Notes under the pieces: model-generated | Seen by the model: only the letters and a program-made list of their open reading frames with translations | What the model was told of the DNA's origin: nothing | The model's database searches: none | NCBI RefSeq assembly: GCF_002019695.1 | Contig: NZ_KV917376.1 | Coordinates: forward strand, 3,848,371-3,912,370 | Reading direction: 5' to 3' | DNA: 64,000 nucleotides | Origin: Evansella clarkii | Lineage (GTDB): Bacteria; Bacillota; Bacilli; Bacillales; Salisediminibacteriaceae | Program-made: the position numbers and the translations under genes | Shown here: in pieces, positions 1 to 9,211 of the stretch | Numbering within the stretch: the stretch's first letter is position 1 | Layout: each line of letters begins with the position of its first letter

Positions 1-46
1 AGGAGGAGACTCATATTTTATTAGTAAGAATCAAATTATCATAATT

Positions 47-1456
47 TTATGCTGCACTAATCAATTGATAAAAATCCTTCATTTTTGTATGGCGTAACTT
101 CTCTTTCATCATCTTTAAATACTCATACGACTCATCTTTTGTTTCATAGACTATACGATTCTTAAGCATGGAAAAAGCAATACGAATGAACTTATTTCCT
201 AAAGCTATATAGGCTTTCCTCTGATGTTTGCCACGATCTCGAAGTTTATTGTAATAGGAACGCAGATCCTTATTGTGTTGAGCTAAAGACTTGCCGATTG
301 TATAAACAATAAACCGAAGGTTCTTATTTCCCTGTTTCGAAATTTTTCCGTGAAACCCTTGCAGACCACCTGATTGGATGACAATAGGGTTGGTTCCTGC
401 TTTCTTTATAATTTGCCCAGCGTGCTCAAAGTTTGATAGGTCGCCAACTTCACTATAAAACTCTGCAGCTGTAATTACTCCGATTCCTGGAATGCTAAGC
501 AGAAGCCTTCCGTCTGTCTCCAATAATACTTTCTCAATCTCTTTTTCTAAAACCTTTATATTTTCATTGAGGTACTCTATGTTCTGTAGAGCCATTTTAA
601 GTAATAATAACTCTGGACGTACGGTTTCTTTTGGCTTACATAGGCTCTCTCTGGCCACATATAAAAGATTCCTAATGGTTGAGTCTCTCAATTTCAAATT
701 GTGCTTAACAGAAAGGGCTCGAATACCCTCTTCATCCATAGAGAGTATGTCTTCCGGATGAGGGAAGTGCTTCATGAAAAACAGGGAGGATTTCCCCCAG
801 AAGTCGCTGAATAACTCCACTTTAGTCGGGGTGTTTCCATTTACTAAAACATGACCTTGGAATTCGCGCCATATCTTATCCATCAGCGTTCGTATCTCTA
901 CTTTTACCCTCGATCTCTTACGAACTTCATTCCTGCGAGCTCTTGTCAATGTCAATAATTCCTGGTACTTTCCTTGCGGAAGTTTATTTTCTGTCCCCTT
1001 ATTTTGAATAATGACTTGCGCTATGGCATCCAGATCAAGGTCATCTGTTTTACTCCAATTTAGTGCTCCGGCCCTTTCTTCATAGGTTGTAGCTGCGTTA
1101 ATAATGGTAACCACATATTTTAAGGCTTCTAATTCCCTTACTATATCCTCGTAGTAATGGCCAGTTGCTTCAATACCAACGAAAATACGCTTTGCCTCTA
1201 CTTTGGCCTTGATCTTCTGTAGCTTTTCATGAAGGCTACTTATCCCTTTTTTATTGACTCCGAAAAACATAGGTTCTAATAAGACATCTCCAAAGTAATT
1301 ACAGACCATTACTTTCTGATAAAACTTCGCTGCATCAATCGAAACGATCAATACCTTCTCCAGGTCAATCCCTCTTAATTCAGCTCGGAATTGACTTCCT
1401 TTCTTTCCTCTAATATGATTAGAAGTGGATTTAGGTTTTTTATACTTTCGCCCCAT
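47..1456 (-). mobile_element. IS110-family transposase (DEDD/serine recombinase)
   Basis: Transposase of an IS110-family insertion sequence, 469 aa, starting at ATG 1456. The N-terminal RuvC-like DEDD domain shows an Asp at residue 41 (VSIDAAKF), a Glu in GIEATGHYYE near residue 97 and the Asp pair in KTDDLDLDAIA. The C-terminal Transposase_20 domain contains the helix-hairpin-helix LLSIPGIGVITAAEF and the SGGLQGFHGKISKQGNKNLR stretch that holds the catalytic Ser region. The family moves by site-specific recombination guided by a structured bridge RNA encoded in the element ends (family knowledge). The reading frame is intact, so the element could be active. Length is slightly above the usual 400-450 aa because of a basic N-terminal extension. 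Confidence 0.93.
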
Positions 1457-1610
1457 GTGACTTCACTCTTTCTTTGTATAGGATGAGGCTTTCTTGTCAG
1501 GTAGCCTTATCTTACTACACATAGTCGCTGGGGTCTTTTTTTATCCTCTTTTAACCTCCATTACATCGAAGATGATTCGACATTTATTATTTCATACACC
1601 AGGCACCAAA
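1457..1610 (-). other. IS110 non-coding end, candidate bridge-RNA region
   Basis: About 150 bases of non-coding DNA lie upstream of the IS110 transposase and before the first YheC/D gene. In IS110-group elements this side of the recombinase encodes the bridge RNA. I cannot fix the exact element boundary or fold the RNA by eye. Near 1590-1604 the sequence ACCAGGCACC matches the short GTGCCAGGCAC repeat found elsewhere in the window, so the element boundary may lie next to such a repeat. Confidence 0.3.
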
Positions 1611-2648
1611 TTAACGGTTCTTGTAATACCACACTGCGTGTTCGAAAAGGATGCGGTATTGTCTGCTGTCGACTGTACTTCTGTACGGGCGGAAGTTCGC
1701 TTCAATCAGCCAGACATTTTCATTTTGATCTACGGCTATATCAAGTCCAAGATCGATAATTTCCGGGTATTTCTGTTCTACTGCCTTTGCTGCTTTCACG
1801 GCAGCCTTTTTAATTTCCTTCTTTGTCAACTTGCTGATCAGCGGCTTCGTATTAACTTTTACATGGCCTCCCTGATCTTTGTTCGTAACAGTTGGACATT
1901 TATCCGCAATTCTGGCGTAGAATCCTGTAACCTTCCAATTCCCTGACTTTGTTTTTTGTGTGAATACGCGAAAATCAAATTTCTTTCTTTTATATGTTTT
2001 ACTGTTTATCGCCTGCTGGACGATATATTTGTGTGCTGGTGAGAATGTGGAAGTGAAACAGCTTTTTAATTCATTTTTCTTAATTGTTTTAACAGTCTCT
2101 TTAGCCTTATTAACATGCGTTAATTTATACCCGCCAGCTGTTTTTTCCAAGACACGAATATTCTTTCCTTTTGCGCTTTGTTTAGGTTTTATATAAAGCT
2201 TGCCGTAACGTTCCAGCATATTTACCATTTTCGGATACGTCAAGGTCTCTGTATCAGGCAAATAAGGGGCAATCTCTCTCTGCGTTGTTAAGAAATTATG
2301 AATCTTTAATTTTCCCCGCTCAGCATTACTTAGAATGTTGAAAAAAACAATGTTTTTCTTTCTTAATTCTTCTATTTTCCGAATAGAAGCTTTATTTACG
2401 AGATACGCATAACCTCGGTATAAATTCACCTTCGGAATAGCAACCTGTTTCGTTTCAAGTTTACCACTTCCCCTGGAGTAAACTGCTGCTTTGACCGTTT
2501 GACTGGAAGATTTAAGATCTTTCACTGCGTAAAAGCAGATATCTACTTTATTATTAGCAGCTAACTTTTTATAAAACTGTATTACATTATGCTTTTGGCC
2601 GGATTTTGCTTTTCTGGCTATACTGGATGATACAATAATCCCAATCAA
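1611..2648 (-). CDS. YheC/YheD-type ATP-grasp protein (1 of 4)
   Basis: 345-aa member of the YheC/YheD family, ATP-grasp proteins associated with the endospore coat in Bacillus; the reaction is not established. The N-terminal 100 residues form the family-specific domain (GIIVSSSIARKAKSGQKHN). The ATP-grasp part follows from about residue 125, with the substrate/ATP loop KPKQSAKGKNIRVLEK, a KYIVQQAI strand, DFRVFTQ, and a metal-binding end with GLDIAVDQN and WLIEANFRP. The likely start is TTG 2648, eight bases after AGGAGG. It is the last of four same-strand paralogues (78-161 bp gaps), probably one sporulation-time unit. It lacks a visible signal peptide. Confidence 0.85.
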   Translation of the reverse strand: MIGIIVSSSIARKAKSGQKHNVIQFYKKLAANNKVDICFYAVKDLKSSSQTVKAAVYSRGSGKLETKQVAIPKVNLYRGYAYLVNKASIRKIEELRKKNIVFFNILSNAERGKLKIHNFLTTQREIAPYLPDTETLTYPKMVNMLERYGKLYIKPKQSAKGKNIRVLEKTAGGYKLTHVNKAKETVKTIKKNELKSCFTSTFSPAHKYIVQQAINSKTYKRKKFDFRVFTQKTKSGNWKVTGFYARIADKCPTVTNKDQGGHVKVNTKPLISKLTKKEIKKAAVKAAKAVEQKYPEIIDLGLDIAVDQNENVWLIEANFRPYRSTVDSRQYRILFEHAVWYYKNR

Positions 2649-2726
2649 ATTCTATCCTCCTTTCTTTAAGAGGGCCCTGTGACATACAACAAATCATAAT
2701 GTCTTATCCATAACCTGGAATAAATG

Positions 2727-3470
2727 TTATCTCTTTTTCTTCCCCTTGATTTTCATTATTAATTCATACTGGCTCTGATCCTTCAGGCTTTTGAATCCTC
2801 CTAAAAGCGGCCAGCGGTTCAGTTCAAAAATATGGAGATTCCCTTCCTGGTCCATTCCTATATCTACTCCAAAAATGCGTTGTTTAGGAAAAGATTTACC
2901 GAGAGTTTCTGACGCCTCTATGGCTACCTTTTTTATTTCTTCCACCAATGCAGTTTTTGCCTGTCCGGAAATATTGAGTTTCTCCATGGCTACATCCAGA
3001 TGCAATGCTACCCCTCGGCGGCTTCTGTTAGTAACCTTGTAACCTTTCCCGCCTCTCCTTGCTATAATCCCCGTAACCTGCCATGGCTTTTTCCTCGTTC
3101 TCCGTTGGACGATTATTCGGAAATCAAATCGTCTGTTATCTATTGTAGCCAGCTTTATTTCCTTTTGGATAATGAACTTTTTATCTCCTACGATATTTTT
3201 CATATAGGAACAAACAGCATCAACGTTTGGATAGACTAATCTTTTTTTATTGACCCTTATTACATAATTAGTTTTCTTTTTATATATAAAATAGACATCT
3301 CTGCCAAGACTGCCGCTGTTTGGTTTAACTACAATGGACTTATATTTATTCAGCATATTTAAGAAAGTTTCCTGGCTCCACGTTTTTGTTTCCGGCAGGT
3401 AGGGGGCCAGTTTAATGTTTGATTTCATAACCCGGTACATGTCATATTTATTTCTGCCCTTTAAAAGCAT
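2727..3470 (-). CDS. YheC/YheD-type ATP-grasp protein, short (2 of 4)
   Basis: 247 aa, clearly shorter than its three neighbours because it consists almost only of the ATP-grasp domain. Visible elements are KPNSGSLGRDVYFIYKK (phosphate-binding loop), KFIIQKEI, DFRIIVQRR, VTGIIARRGG, and the acidic end GVDIGMDQEGNLHIFELNRWP, which should hold the metal-binding Asp/Glu/Asn residues. The N-terminal family domain of about 100 residues is missing, so it either works with a neighbour or has lost that part. Start ATG 3470 follows AAGGATG at a long spacing. Only 19 bases separate it from the upstream paralogue, which argues for co-transcription. Confidence 0.82.
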   Translation of the reverse strand: MLLKGRNKYDMYRVMKSNIKLAPYLPETKTWSQETFLNMLNKYKSIVVKPNSGSLGRDVYFIYKKKTNYVIRVNKKRLVYPNVDAVCSYMKNIVGDKKFIIQKEIKLATIDNRRFDFRIIVQRRTRKKPWQVTGIIARRGGKGYKVTNRSRRGVALHLDVAMEKLNISGQAKTALVEEIKKVAIEASETLGKSFPKQRIFGVDIGMDQEGNLHIFELNRWPLLGGFKSLKDQSQYELIMKIKGKKKR

Positions 3471-3489
3471 TAGTTTATTTCATCCTTTC

Positions 3490-4674
3490 TTATTGAATCT
3501 TTATCCAGCCCTCTTTAAACCAGTTTCTCATCCGCGTTAACCAGCCCTGGTATACTTCAGCACCTTTTAGCTGTTCAAGTTCGGATTTTGCTGACTCCAG
3601 GATATTCAGTAAGGCATGGTTAAAAGCTTCTTCTCCGTATGCTTTGAGCAGGGATACTTTAGCACTTTGTGAGTTACACTCGATAAATTTAATTTTGAAA
3701 TCCTTTGTTAAACCAAAGTCGATTCCGATTTCTGCAAATTTACCGTATTTTTTTTCCGTCTCTTTGTACACAAGTCGTAAGAATCGGTTTATATCCTGCT
3801 TTAACTTGATTCTCTCGGTAAAAGGTATTCCGATCGTTTCAAAGAACTCTTCTGATGGATAAGCAACAGAGTTAATTGTAATTGGCGAGTTTTTCTGGCT
3901 CACTCTTGCACTAACTCCTGTAATATCAATTTCTCCGCTTTTGTTTCTTTGCAGTTCTGCCCGTAAATCAATTATTCTGTCTTCAACTTCCAGCAGCTCA
4001 ATAGCTTCCTGAACCATAAATTCTTTATCCTGATAAAAACTAATTACATAAGAAACCAGATCCTCGGTGTTGTCAAATTCATTTATTCTGACCTTGTTTT
4101 TTCTGTGGGAATAGTTTTTTGTCTGATAAATTTCATCTGGAAGCAGGGATACCCGCATCACATTCTTACCTTTTCTTCCTGTTACACCCTTTAAATAGAC
4201 TTTGCCGTGTCTGTTCAGCATGTTAATCAAATCTTCCGGCTCTCTGTACAGAATGGTTTCCAGCAAGTATTCCTGCAGTGATTCAACTTTATTAAAATAG
4301 TTGTAGATCTCCCAGTTTCCAAGCTGGGCAGGATTTAATAACAACGTGCCTTGCCTTCTGCACTGCTTCATGAATTTCTTGAATCTTGATTTATCTCTTT
4401 TCGTTGCGCCGCCCCGCCTGTATAAAATATCTGGATATGGAAAAATTTCTTTCTTCCATTCCCCTTCAGCAGGGTCATAATAATATGCTTTAATTAGCTT
4501 GGTTTTGGGATCAACCTGCCTCATGTTGAAAAAATACATTTCAAAATTAGTGGAAGAATTTACTTTAGCGAGCTGCTGAAGTCGATACGGGGGTTTCTTT
4601 TTCGACATATCTTTCCAGGCTTTATTTGAAATCAAAACACCAAAAAGATGAGCTGATTTTTTCTTTTTGCCCAT
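3490..4674 (-). CDS. YheC/YheD-type ATP-grasp protein (3 of 4)
   Basis: 394-aa YheC/YheD family protein. The N-terminal half has the family-specific domain (HLFGVLISNKAWKDMSKKK; YFFNMRQVDPKTKLIKAYYY; PDILYRRGG). The ATP-grasp half begins around residue 150 with RHGKVYLKGVTGRKGKNVMR, continues with FMVQEAIELLE and DLRAELQRN, and ends with EIGIDFGLTKDFKIKFIECN carrying the metal ligands. The C-terminal tail is longer than usual. Start ATG 4674 follows GAAAGGAAAGAGG. Family knowledge links such proteins to the spore coat; substrate unknown. Confidence 0.85.
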   Translation of the reverse strand: MGKKKKSAHLFGVLISNKAWKDMSKKKPPYRLQQLAKVNSSTNFEMYFFNMRQVDPKTKLIKAYYYDPAEGEWKKEIFPYPDILYRRGGATKRDKSRFKKFMKQCRRQGTLLLNPAQLGNWEIYNYFNKVESLQEYLLETILYREPEDLINMLNRHGKVYLKGVTGRKGKNVMRVSLLPDEIYQTKNYSHRKNKVRINEFDNTEDLVSYVISFYQDKEFMVQEAIELLEVEDRIIDLRAELQRNKSGEIDITGVSARVSQKNSPITINSVAYPSEEFFETIGIPFTERIKLKQDINRFLRLVYKETEKKYGKFAEIGIDFGLTKDFKIKFIECNSQSAKVSLLKAYGEEAFNHALLNILESAKSELEQLKGAEVYQGWLTRMRNWFKEGWIKIQ

Positions 4675-4835
4675 GGATTTTCTACCTCTTTCCTTTCGTA
4701 TTTCTAATAATATATTAAGATAGTTTTTTAAATTAACGGCCTGTACCCTAGTTCAGGCTTTTTTCTAAAAAATAGGTCTTTTCATGGCAGCCCGTTGCAA
4801 AAAAAAATCATAGGCTCTGAACGTAATCTCTACTA

Positions 4836-6224
4836 CTACGGCTTATTCTCAGCCATCTCTGTCGTCTCTGTCATCTCTTTCCGCTTTGCTTTCTTCACTT
4901 TCTTCTCTTTCTTCTCTTCTGTATTAAAACCATCGAGACTCATCGCATAAAGAAACGGTGTGCCCTTCACTTTATGTGACAGACTCCGGTCTTCTACTGG
5001 ATATACGTTTCTCATATTTAATTCCAGAATCCAGACATTCAGATTTTTATCCACTGTAAAATCAATCGCAATATCCCCGAAATGGCCTGTTTTATCAACT
5101 GCTTCACAAGCTTTCGTGAAGATGTCAACGAGCTGTTTTTCCTGGCTTGCAGCTTCTTTTTTACTCAGACCGTAAATTTTCCGGAATGCTTTTCGGGCCT
5201 TAAGCCAATATTCCTGCTGCCTTAAATTAGTTATAATACTCCCCTGCCGGCCAACTCGGGCGGTAATACCGGAAGAGATCCATTTGTGCAATTTGTTTTT
5301 CTGCATATAAATTCTGAAATCCACATTTCTTGAATCATGTTTCATAGAGACATCCTGCTGTACGATATACTCCCTGCCACTTTTAAGCTTTTCCTCAAGA
5401 TTCGGGTATTCCTCCAGTTTAGTTACATTCGCTTTATTATTTTTATCATCTGTAATTCGATAACCATAACGGCCTTTCTCCACCCTGATGATCTTTGCAC
5501 CTTCAGATCCATCGACTGGTTTTATATAAATAGACGGATATTTCTTCAGAACCTTTTTGACTGTGGAAATGTCTTTTACCTTTTTTGTAAATGGAAGATG
5601 CATACTTACCCCGTTATCACTGGACAGGAGCTTCCACATTTCCCACTTCGTATAAAAGTAGGAATTAAACAAATTTCCATTGGACTGGCTTATAAGATTT
5701 TTATTGATTACGCTCGACAAACGCACTCTTTTAAAAACCGCACCAGGATTGGAAAAAACAGCTTTCTTCCACTTCAATCCATTTTCTTTGCTGTCATGAC
5801 TGTAATAGAAGCCTTTAATTTGATTTGTTTTCGGATCTACTCCTTCTTCCGAACAAATACAAATCATACCTGTTTCAGGTACATGGTTTTCAATCCGTTT
5901 CTGCAGATTTGGAAGCCTGTCAATCAGTCTTTTATTTTCATTAGCTGCCACCCACAAAATCATCGGCCCCAGCTGCAGCGTGTTTTTTACTACGTTGATT
6001 TGAAAAGTAACATCCTCCGGAATAAAAACCTCTTTTTTAAGTTTTGCAGACAAGCCAATAGTCCTCCTTGAAAGAGTCCTTTTATATTTCACCTTGAGGG
6101 GTTTATTCCAGGATCCGAACTTAAAATTAATCTTCTTTTTTCCGGAAAGATTATATAAGTCCTTAAAACTATGCGGCAGGAAGATTTCCGCCCCGGTTAT
6201 CGAATACATCCACTTTATTCTCAA
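4836..6224 (-). CDS. YheC/YheD-type ATP-grasp protein (4 of 4, promoter-proximal)
   Basis: 462 aa, the longest and first gene of the four-paralogue run. The family domain fills roughly residues 1-200 (PMILWVAANENKRLIDRLPN; KGFYYSHDSKENGLKWKKA; FKRVRLSSVINKN). The ATP-grasp core follows with IYIKPVDGSEGAKIIRVEKG, EYIVQQDVSM, DFRIYMQKN, GITARVGRQGS and the metal-binding end DIAIDFTVDKNLNVWILELNM. The tail is a Lys/Glu-rich stretch (EEKKEKKVKKAKRKEMTETT) that is probably disordered. Start TTG 6224 is preceded by GGGAGG. The 161 bases to the next paralogue make a separate promoter possible there. Confidence 0.85.
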   Translation of the reverse strand: MRIKWMYSITGAEIFLPHSFKDLYNLSGKKKINFKFGSWNKPLKVKYKRTLSRRTIGLSAKLKKEVFIPEDVTFQINVVKNTLQLGPMILWVAANENKRLIDRLPNLQKRIENHVPETGMICICSEEGVDPKTNQIKGFYYSHDSKENGLKWKKAVFSNPGAVFKRVRLSSVINKNLISQSNGNLFNSYFYTKWEMWKLLSSDNGVSMHLPFTKKVKDISTVKKVLKKYPSIYIKPVDGSEGAKIIRVEKGRYGYRITDDKNNKANVTKLEEYPNLEEKLKSGREYIVQQDVSMKHDSRNVDFRIYMQKNKLHKWISSGITARVGRQGSIITNLRQQEYWLKARKAFRKIYGLSKKEAASQEKQLVDIFTKACEAVDKTGHFGDIAIDFTVDKNLNVWILELNMRNVYPVEDRSLSHKVKGTPFLYAMSLDGFNTEEKKEKKVKKAKRKEMTETTEMAENKP

Positions 6225-6556
6225 TTTTCTTGCCTCCCTTTCTCCCCATTTTTAATCACTATATGAAACGACCTGACAAATGGACTGGTTGTTCGATTCA
6301 AGTAATCCGCCTTTTTCGCACAAATACTTTCAGAAAAACTGCTGATATATGCCGCTCCCTTTGTATGCGGGAGGTTATTAAAGAAACAGAGCAGTCCCAA
6401 ATTTCATAGCGGCAATCATATAAAGGCCATCTACCGTGCCGGTTCCTGCATGAGCGCATATTATTAAAAGACTATGCAGAATTAACTAGACTTTCTTGCC
6501 AGTGCAGACAGGTACAGAAAACTATGATATTTTTTCTGCTTATAAAGGGAGGATCT
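6225..6556. other. Intergenic gap with a probable gene remnant
   Basis: This gap of about 330 bases separates the minus-strand YheC/D cluster from the plus-strand aminotransferase. On the minus strand from about 6470 to a stop at 6378 there is an open frame reading [18 protein letters not shown] and then about a dozen more residues. It looks like the C-terminal tail of a lost protein rather than random translation, but I cannot name the family. The divergent promoters for the flanking genes must lie here; none stands out as consensus. Confidence 0.3.
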
Positions 6557-7843
6557 ATGAAAGGAGACGAGAGTGAAATGAAAGATGATCTCAGTATTTT
6601 TGGCGAACTTGAGTCGAATGTACGAAGTTATATAAGAGGTTATCCAGCAGTATTTACGAAAGCGAAAGGCAGTAAAATCTGGGATACAAACGGGAAAGAA
6701 TATATAGACTTCTTTTCAGGTGCAGGAGCTTTAAATTACGGGCATAATGAGCCTGTGATGAAGGACAAACTGGTAAAATACATGTTAAATGACGGCATCA
6801 CACATTCACTGGATATGGCGACCGCTGCCAAGGCTGACTTTCTGAAGAAATTCAATGAAGTCATTTTAAAACCGAGGAATATGGATTATAAAGTGATGTT
6901 TACAGGACCAACAGGAACTAATTCTGTAGAGAGTGCATTGAAAATAGCCCGTAAAGCGACTGGCAGGACAGATATTATTTGTTTTACAAACGGGTTCCAT
7001 GGCATGACCCTCGGTTCCCTCTCTGTCACAGGAAATATAGAGAAACGAAAAGGCGCAGGGCTCCCATTGACAAATACAGTCACACTGCCTTTTGACAAGG
7101 TGGATAATAATGAAGAAAACATTTTGTCGAGCCTCGATTATCTGGAAACGTATTTAGAAATTGCCAGTGGGAAAGATAATGTCCCGGCAGGTATGATCCT
7201 TGAGACAGTTCAGGGAGAAGGCGGACTGAATACTGCGAGTTTTGAATGGCTGAAGCGCATAGAAGAGATCTGCCATACTTGGGGAATTATCCTGATTATT
7301 GATGATATCCAGGCAGGTGTCGGCCGGACAGGCACGTATTTTTCCTTCGAACCTGCAGGCATAAAACCGGATATTATCTGCCTTTCTAAGTCCCTTGGAG
7401 GATACGGCCTTCCCCTTGCCATCACTTTGCTGAAGCCGGAACTGGATTTATGGAAGCCTGGGGAGCATAATGGAACATTCAGAGGCAATAATCATGCCTT
7501 TATTACTGCAGCCGCTTCTCTGCTCTATTGGGAAGATGGTGAGTTTGAGAAAAGCGTTCAGCAAAAAGCCGTACGGGTCAGTGAGTTTCTTAACCAACTC
7601 GCCGAGCGCTATCCTGAATTAAAAGGAAAGGTCTGCGGCCGGGGTCTAATGCAGGGAATTTCTTTTCAGGACGATGGCTTTGCCTCCAGGGTAATGGCAG
7701 AAGCCTTCAAAAGAGGGCTCATAATAGAAACATCAGGCAGCAGCGGCCAGGTGTTAAAACTTCTTCCCCCACTTACTATCGAAGAAGAAGTGCTTGAAAA
7801 AGGATTAAATATCGTCGAAGAAAGCATCAAAGGAGTAAAGTAA
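6557..7843 (+). CDS. EctB-like class III aminotransferase
   Basis: PLP-dependent class III aminotransferase of about 428 aa, closest by eye to diaminobutyrate-2-oxoglutarate transaminase (EctB), which makes L-2,4-diaminobutyrate from aspartate semialdehyde in ectoine synthesis. Characteristic stretches are [75 protein letters not shown] and the PLP-lysine segment [11 protein letters not shown]. Start ATG 6557 follows GGGAGG; ATG 6578 is an alternative that fits the family N-terminus. ectA and ectC are not adjacent. The next gene is an amino-acid oxidase, so the enzyme may serve an amino-acid catabolic step instead of ectoine synthesis (inference). Confidence 0.82.
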   Translation: MKGDESEMKDDLSIFGELESNVRSYIRGYPAVFTKAKGSKIWDTNGKEYIDFFSGAGALNYGHNEPVMKDKLVKYMLNDGITHSLDMATAAKADFLKKFNEVILKPRNMDYKVMFTGPTGTNSVESALKIARKATGRTDIICFTNGFHGMTLGSLSVTGNIEKRKGAGLPLTNTVTLPFDKVDNNEENILSSLDYLETYLEIASGKDNVPAGMILETVQGEGGLNTASFEWLKRIEEICHTWGIILIIDDIQAGVGRTGTYFSFEPAGIKPDIICLSKSLGGYGLPLAITLLKPELDLWKPGEHNGTFRGNNHAFITAAASLLYWEDGEFEKSVQQKAVRVSEFLNQLAERYPELKGKVCGRGLMQGISFQDDGFASRVMAEAFKRGLIIETSGSSGQVLKLLPPLTIEEEVLEKGLNIVEESIKGVK

Positions 7844-7862
7844 AGACAGAGGGATTCAAAAG

Positions 7863-7917
7863 TTCGACAAGTGCCAGGCACTTGTCGAATAATCTTGTTC
7901 CGTGAAACAAGATTATT
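7863..7917. repeat. Palindromic GTGCCAGGCAC repeat with second hairpin
   Basis: A 27-base perfect palindrome centred on GTGCCAGGCAC with TTCGACAA arms (7863-7889) is followed by a second hairpin, AATCTTGTT / AACAAGATT (7889-7917). It probably terminates transcription after the aminotransferase. The same TTCGACAAGTGCC arm recurs at 9112, 53526 and 56718, so this is a dispersed repeat. Confidence 0.8.
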
Positions 7918-7989
7918 CGGGTAGTGACAGGCACCAGCTAAAAATGTAAAATAGCTGTGGAGATTGAAATATGAAACGTGGAGTTGGAT

Positions 7990-9105
7990 ATGATGCATGT
8001 AATAATAATTGGCGGAGGTATATTAGGAGCTTCTACAGCCTATCACCTCGCAAAGTCAGGCCATCAAGTCACTGTAGTTGACCGGAGTGATGCTGGCCAG
8101 GCAACAGACGCGGCAGCGGGAATTATCTGTCCATGGCTTTCACAAAGAAGAAATAAAGCTTGGTACAGACTTGTTAAAAATGGAGCAAAGTATTACCCGG
8201 AATTAATCAAAATGCTTGAAGATGACGGCGAAACGGATACAGGATATACGATGGCAGGTGCTTTAGCATTACATAGAGATGAAGAAATACTCGAGGACAA
8301 GGAAAAGAGAGCTTATAAAAAACGGGAGGATGCCCCTGAGATTGGCACGATTACAAAATTGACTCCAGAAGAAACAAAAGCAATGTTCCCCCCTGTCTCC
8401 GATGAATTTGGTGCAATCCATGTTACCGGGGGAGCGAGGGTAAACGGCCGGGAACTGCGCAATGCCCTTACAAGCGCGGCGAAAAAGAACGGGGCTGTAT
8501 TTGTCACTGGCAGCGCAGAGCTGGTTGGGGAAGGAAATAAGATTACAGGAGTAAAAACAAACGGTGAAGTGATTTCAGGTGATAAAGTGATTGTTGCTGC
8601 CGGTGCCTGGGCGGGAGAACTATTCGAGCCACTAGGCATAAAGTTTCTCGTTACGCCGCAAAAAGCACAGCTGGTTCATCTGGAAATCGAGGAGAAAAAT
8701 ACGAATCATTGGCCGGTAGTTATGCCCCCGAAAAACCATTATCTAATTCCTTTTGAAAATGGACGGATTATTGCCGGCGCCACACATGAAGATGATGCTG
8801 GTTTCGATACGAGGATTACCGCCGGCGGCCTGTATGAGGTGTTTGATAAAGCGTTGGGAAATGCACCGGGCCTTACAGACAGTACCCTGGTGGAAACACG
8901 TTCAGGACTGCGCCCTTATACACCTGGCCACCTGCCGGTAATTGGTAAAGTGCCCGGCCTTGAAGGTGTATTTACTGCAAACGGTCTGGGAGCCTCAGGC
9001 CTCACCGCCGGTCCCTATTTAGGAGCAGAACTTGCAAAACTTGCCACAGGAGAAGAAATAGAGATTAACCTCTCTGATTATGATATAGGCGGAGCGGTGG
9101 AATAA
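7990..9105 (+). CDS. DadA-like FAD-dependent amino-acid oxidase/dehydrogenase
   Basis: FAD-dependent oxidoreductase of the DAO (glycine/D-amino acid oxidase) family, about 371 aa, expected to oxidise an amine or D-amino acid to the imino acid. The dinucleotide-binding motif VIIIGGGILGASTAYHLAKS lies at the extreme N-terminus and is followed by VVDRSDAGQATDAAAG. The C-terminal FAD-contact region reads RSGLRPYTPGHLPVIGKV and FTANGLGASGLTAGP. Start ATG 7990 (or 7993) fits GTGGAG upstream; a GTG at 7978 is less likely. It lies 146 bases after the EctB-like gene, separated by a palindromic repeat, so cotranscription is uncertain. Substrate unknown. Confidence 0.82.
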   Translation: MMHVIIIGGGILGASTAYHLAKSGHQVTVVDRSDAGQATDAAAGIICPWLSQRRNKAWYRLVKNGAKYYPELIKMLEDDGETDTGYTMAGALALHRDEEILEDKEKRAYKKREDAPEIGTITKLTPEETKAMFPPVSDEFGAIHVTGGARVNGRELRNALTSAAKKNGAVFVTGSAELVGEGNKITGVKTNGEVISGDKVIVAAGAWAGELFEPLGIKFLVTPQKAQLVHLEIEEKNTNHWPVVMPPKNHYLIPFENGRIIAGATHEDDAGFDTRITAGGLYEVFDKALGNAPGLTDSTLVETRSGLRPYTPGHLPVIGKVPGLEGVFTANGLGASGLTAGPYLGAELAKLATGEEIEINLSDYDIGGAVE

Positions 9106-9111
9106 AGATAA

Positions 9112-9138
9112 TTCGACAAGTGCCTGGCACCTGTCGAA
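9112..9138. repeat. Palindromic GTGCCTGGCAC repeat
   Basis: A 27-base near-palindrome with TTCGACAA and TGTCGAA arms around GTGCCTGGCAC, directly after the DAO stop codon. Same family as the copies at 7863, 53526 and 56718. Confidence 0.75.
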
Positions 9139-9167
9139 ACAGCCACCCGCACCTTTGAACAGCAAAA

Positions 9168-9190
9168 GCCTTCCAGAATATCTGGAAGGC
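9168..9190. terminator. Bidirectional intrinsic terminator
   Basis: Perfect 10-bp stem GCCTTCCAGA / TCTGGAAGGC with a 3-base ATA loop. On the minus strand it is followed by TTTT, and it lies 22 bases after the last gene of the nucleoside operon. It probably also ends transcription of the convergent DAO gene. Confidence 0.85.
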
Positions 9191-9211
9191 TCCCTATTTT
9201 CATTACAATTA

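Noticed and set aside
1494-2196. Two plus-strand frames opposite the first YheC/D gene
   Set aside because: Shadow frames of a recognised gene.
5337-6071. 244-aa plus-strand frame across the longest YheC/D gene
   Set aside because: Antisense to a well-supported ATP-grasp protein; rich in Phe, Ile and Cys without any motif or ribosome-binding site.
6557-7843. Part of an ectoine biosynthesis operon
   Set aside because: Only the EctB-like protein is present; no EctA acetyltransferase or EctC cupin within the window.
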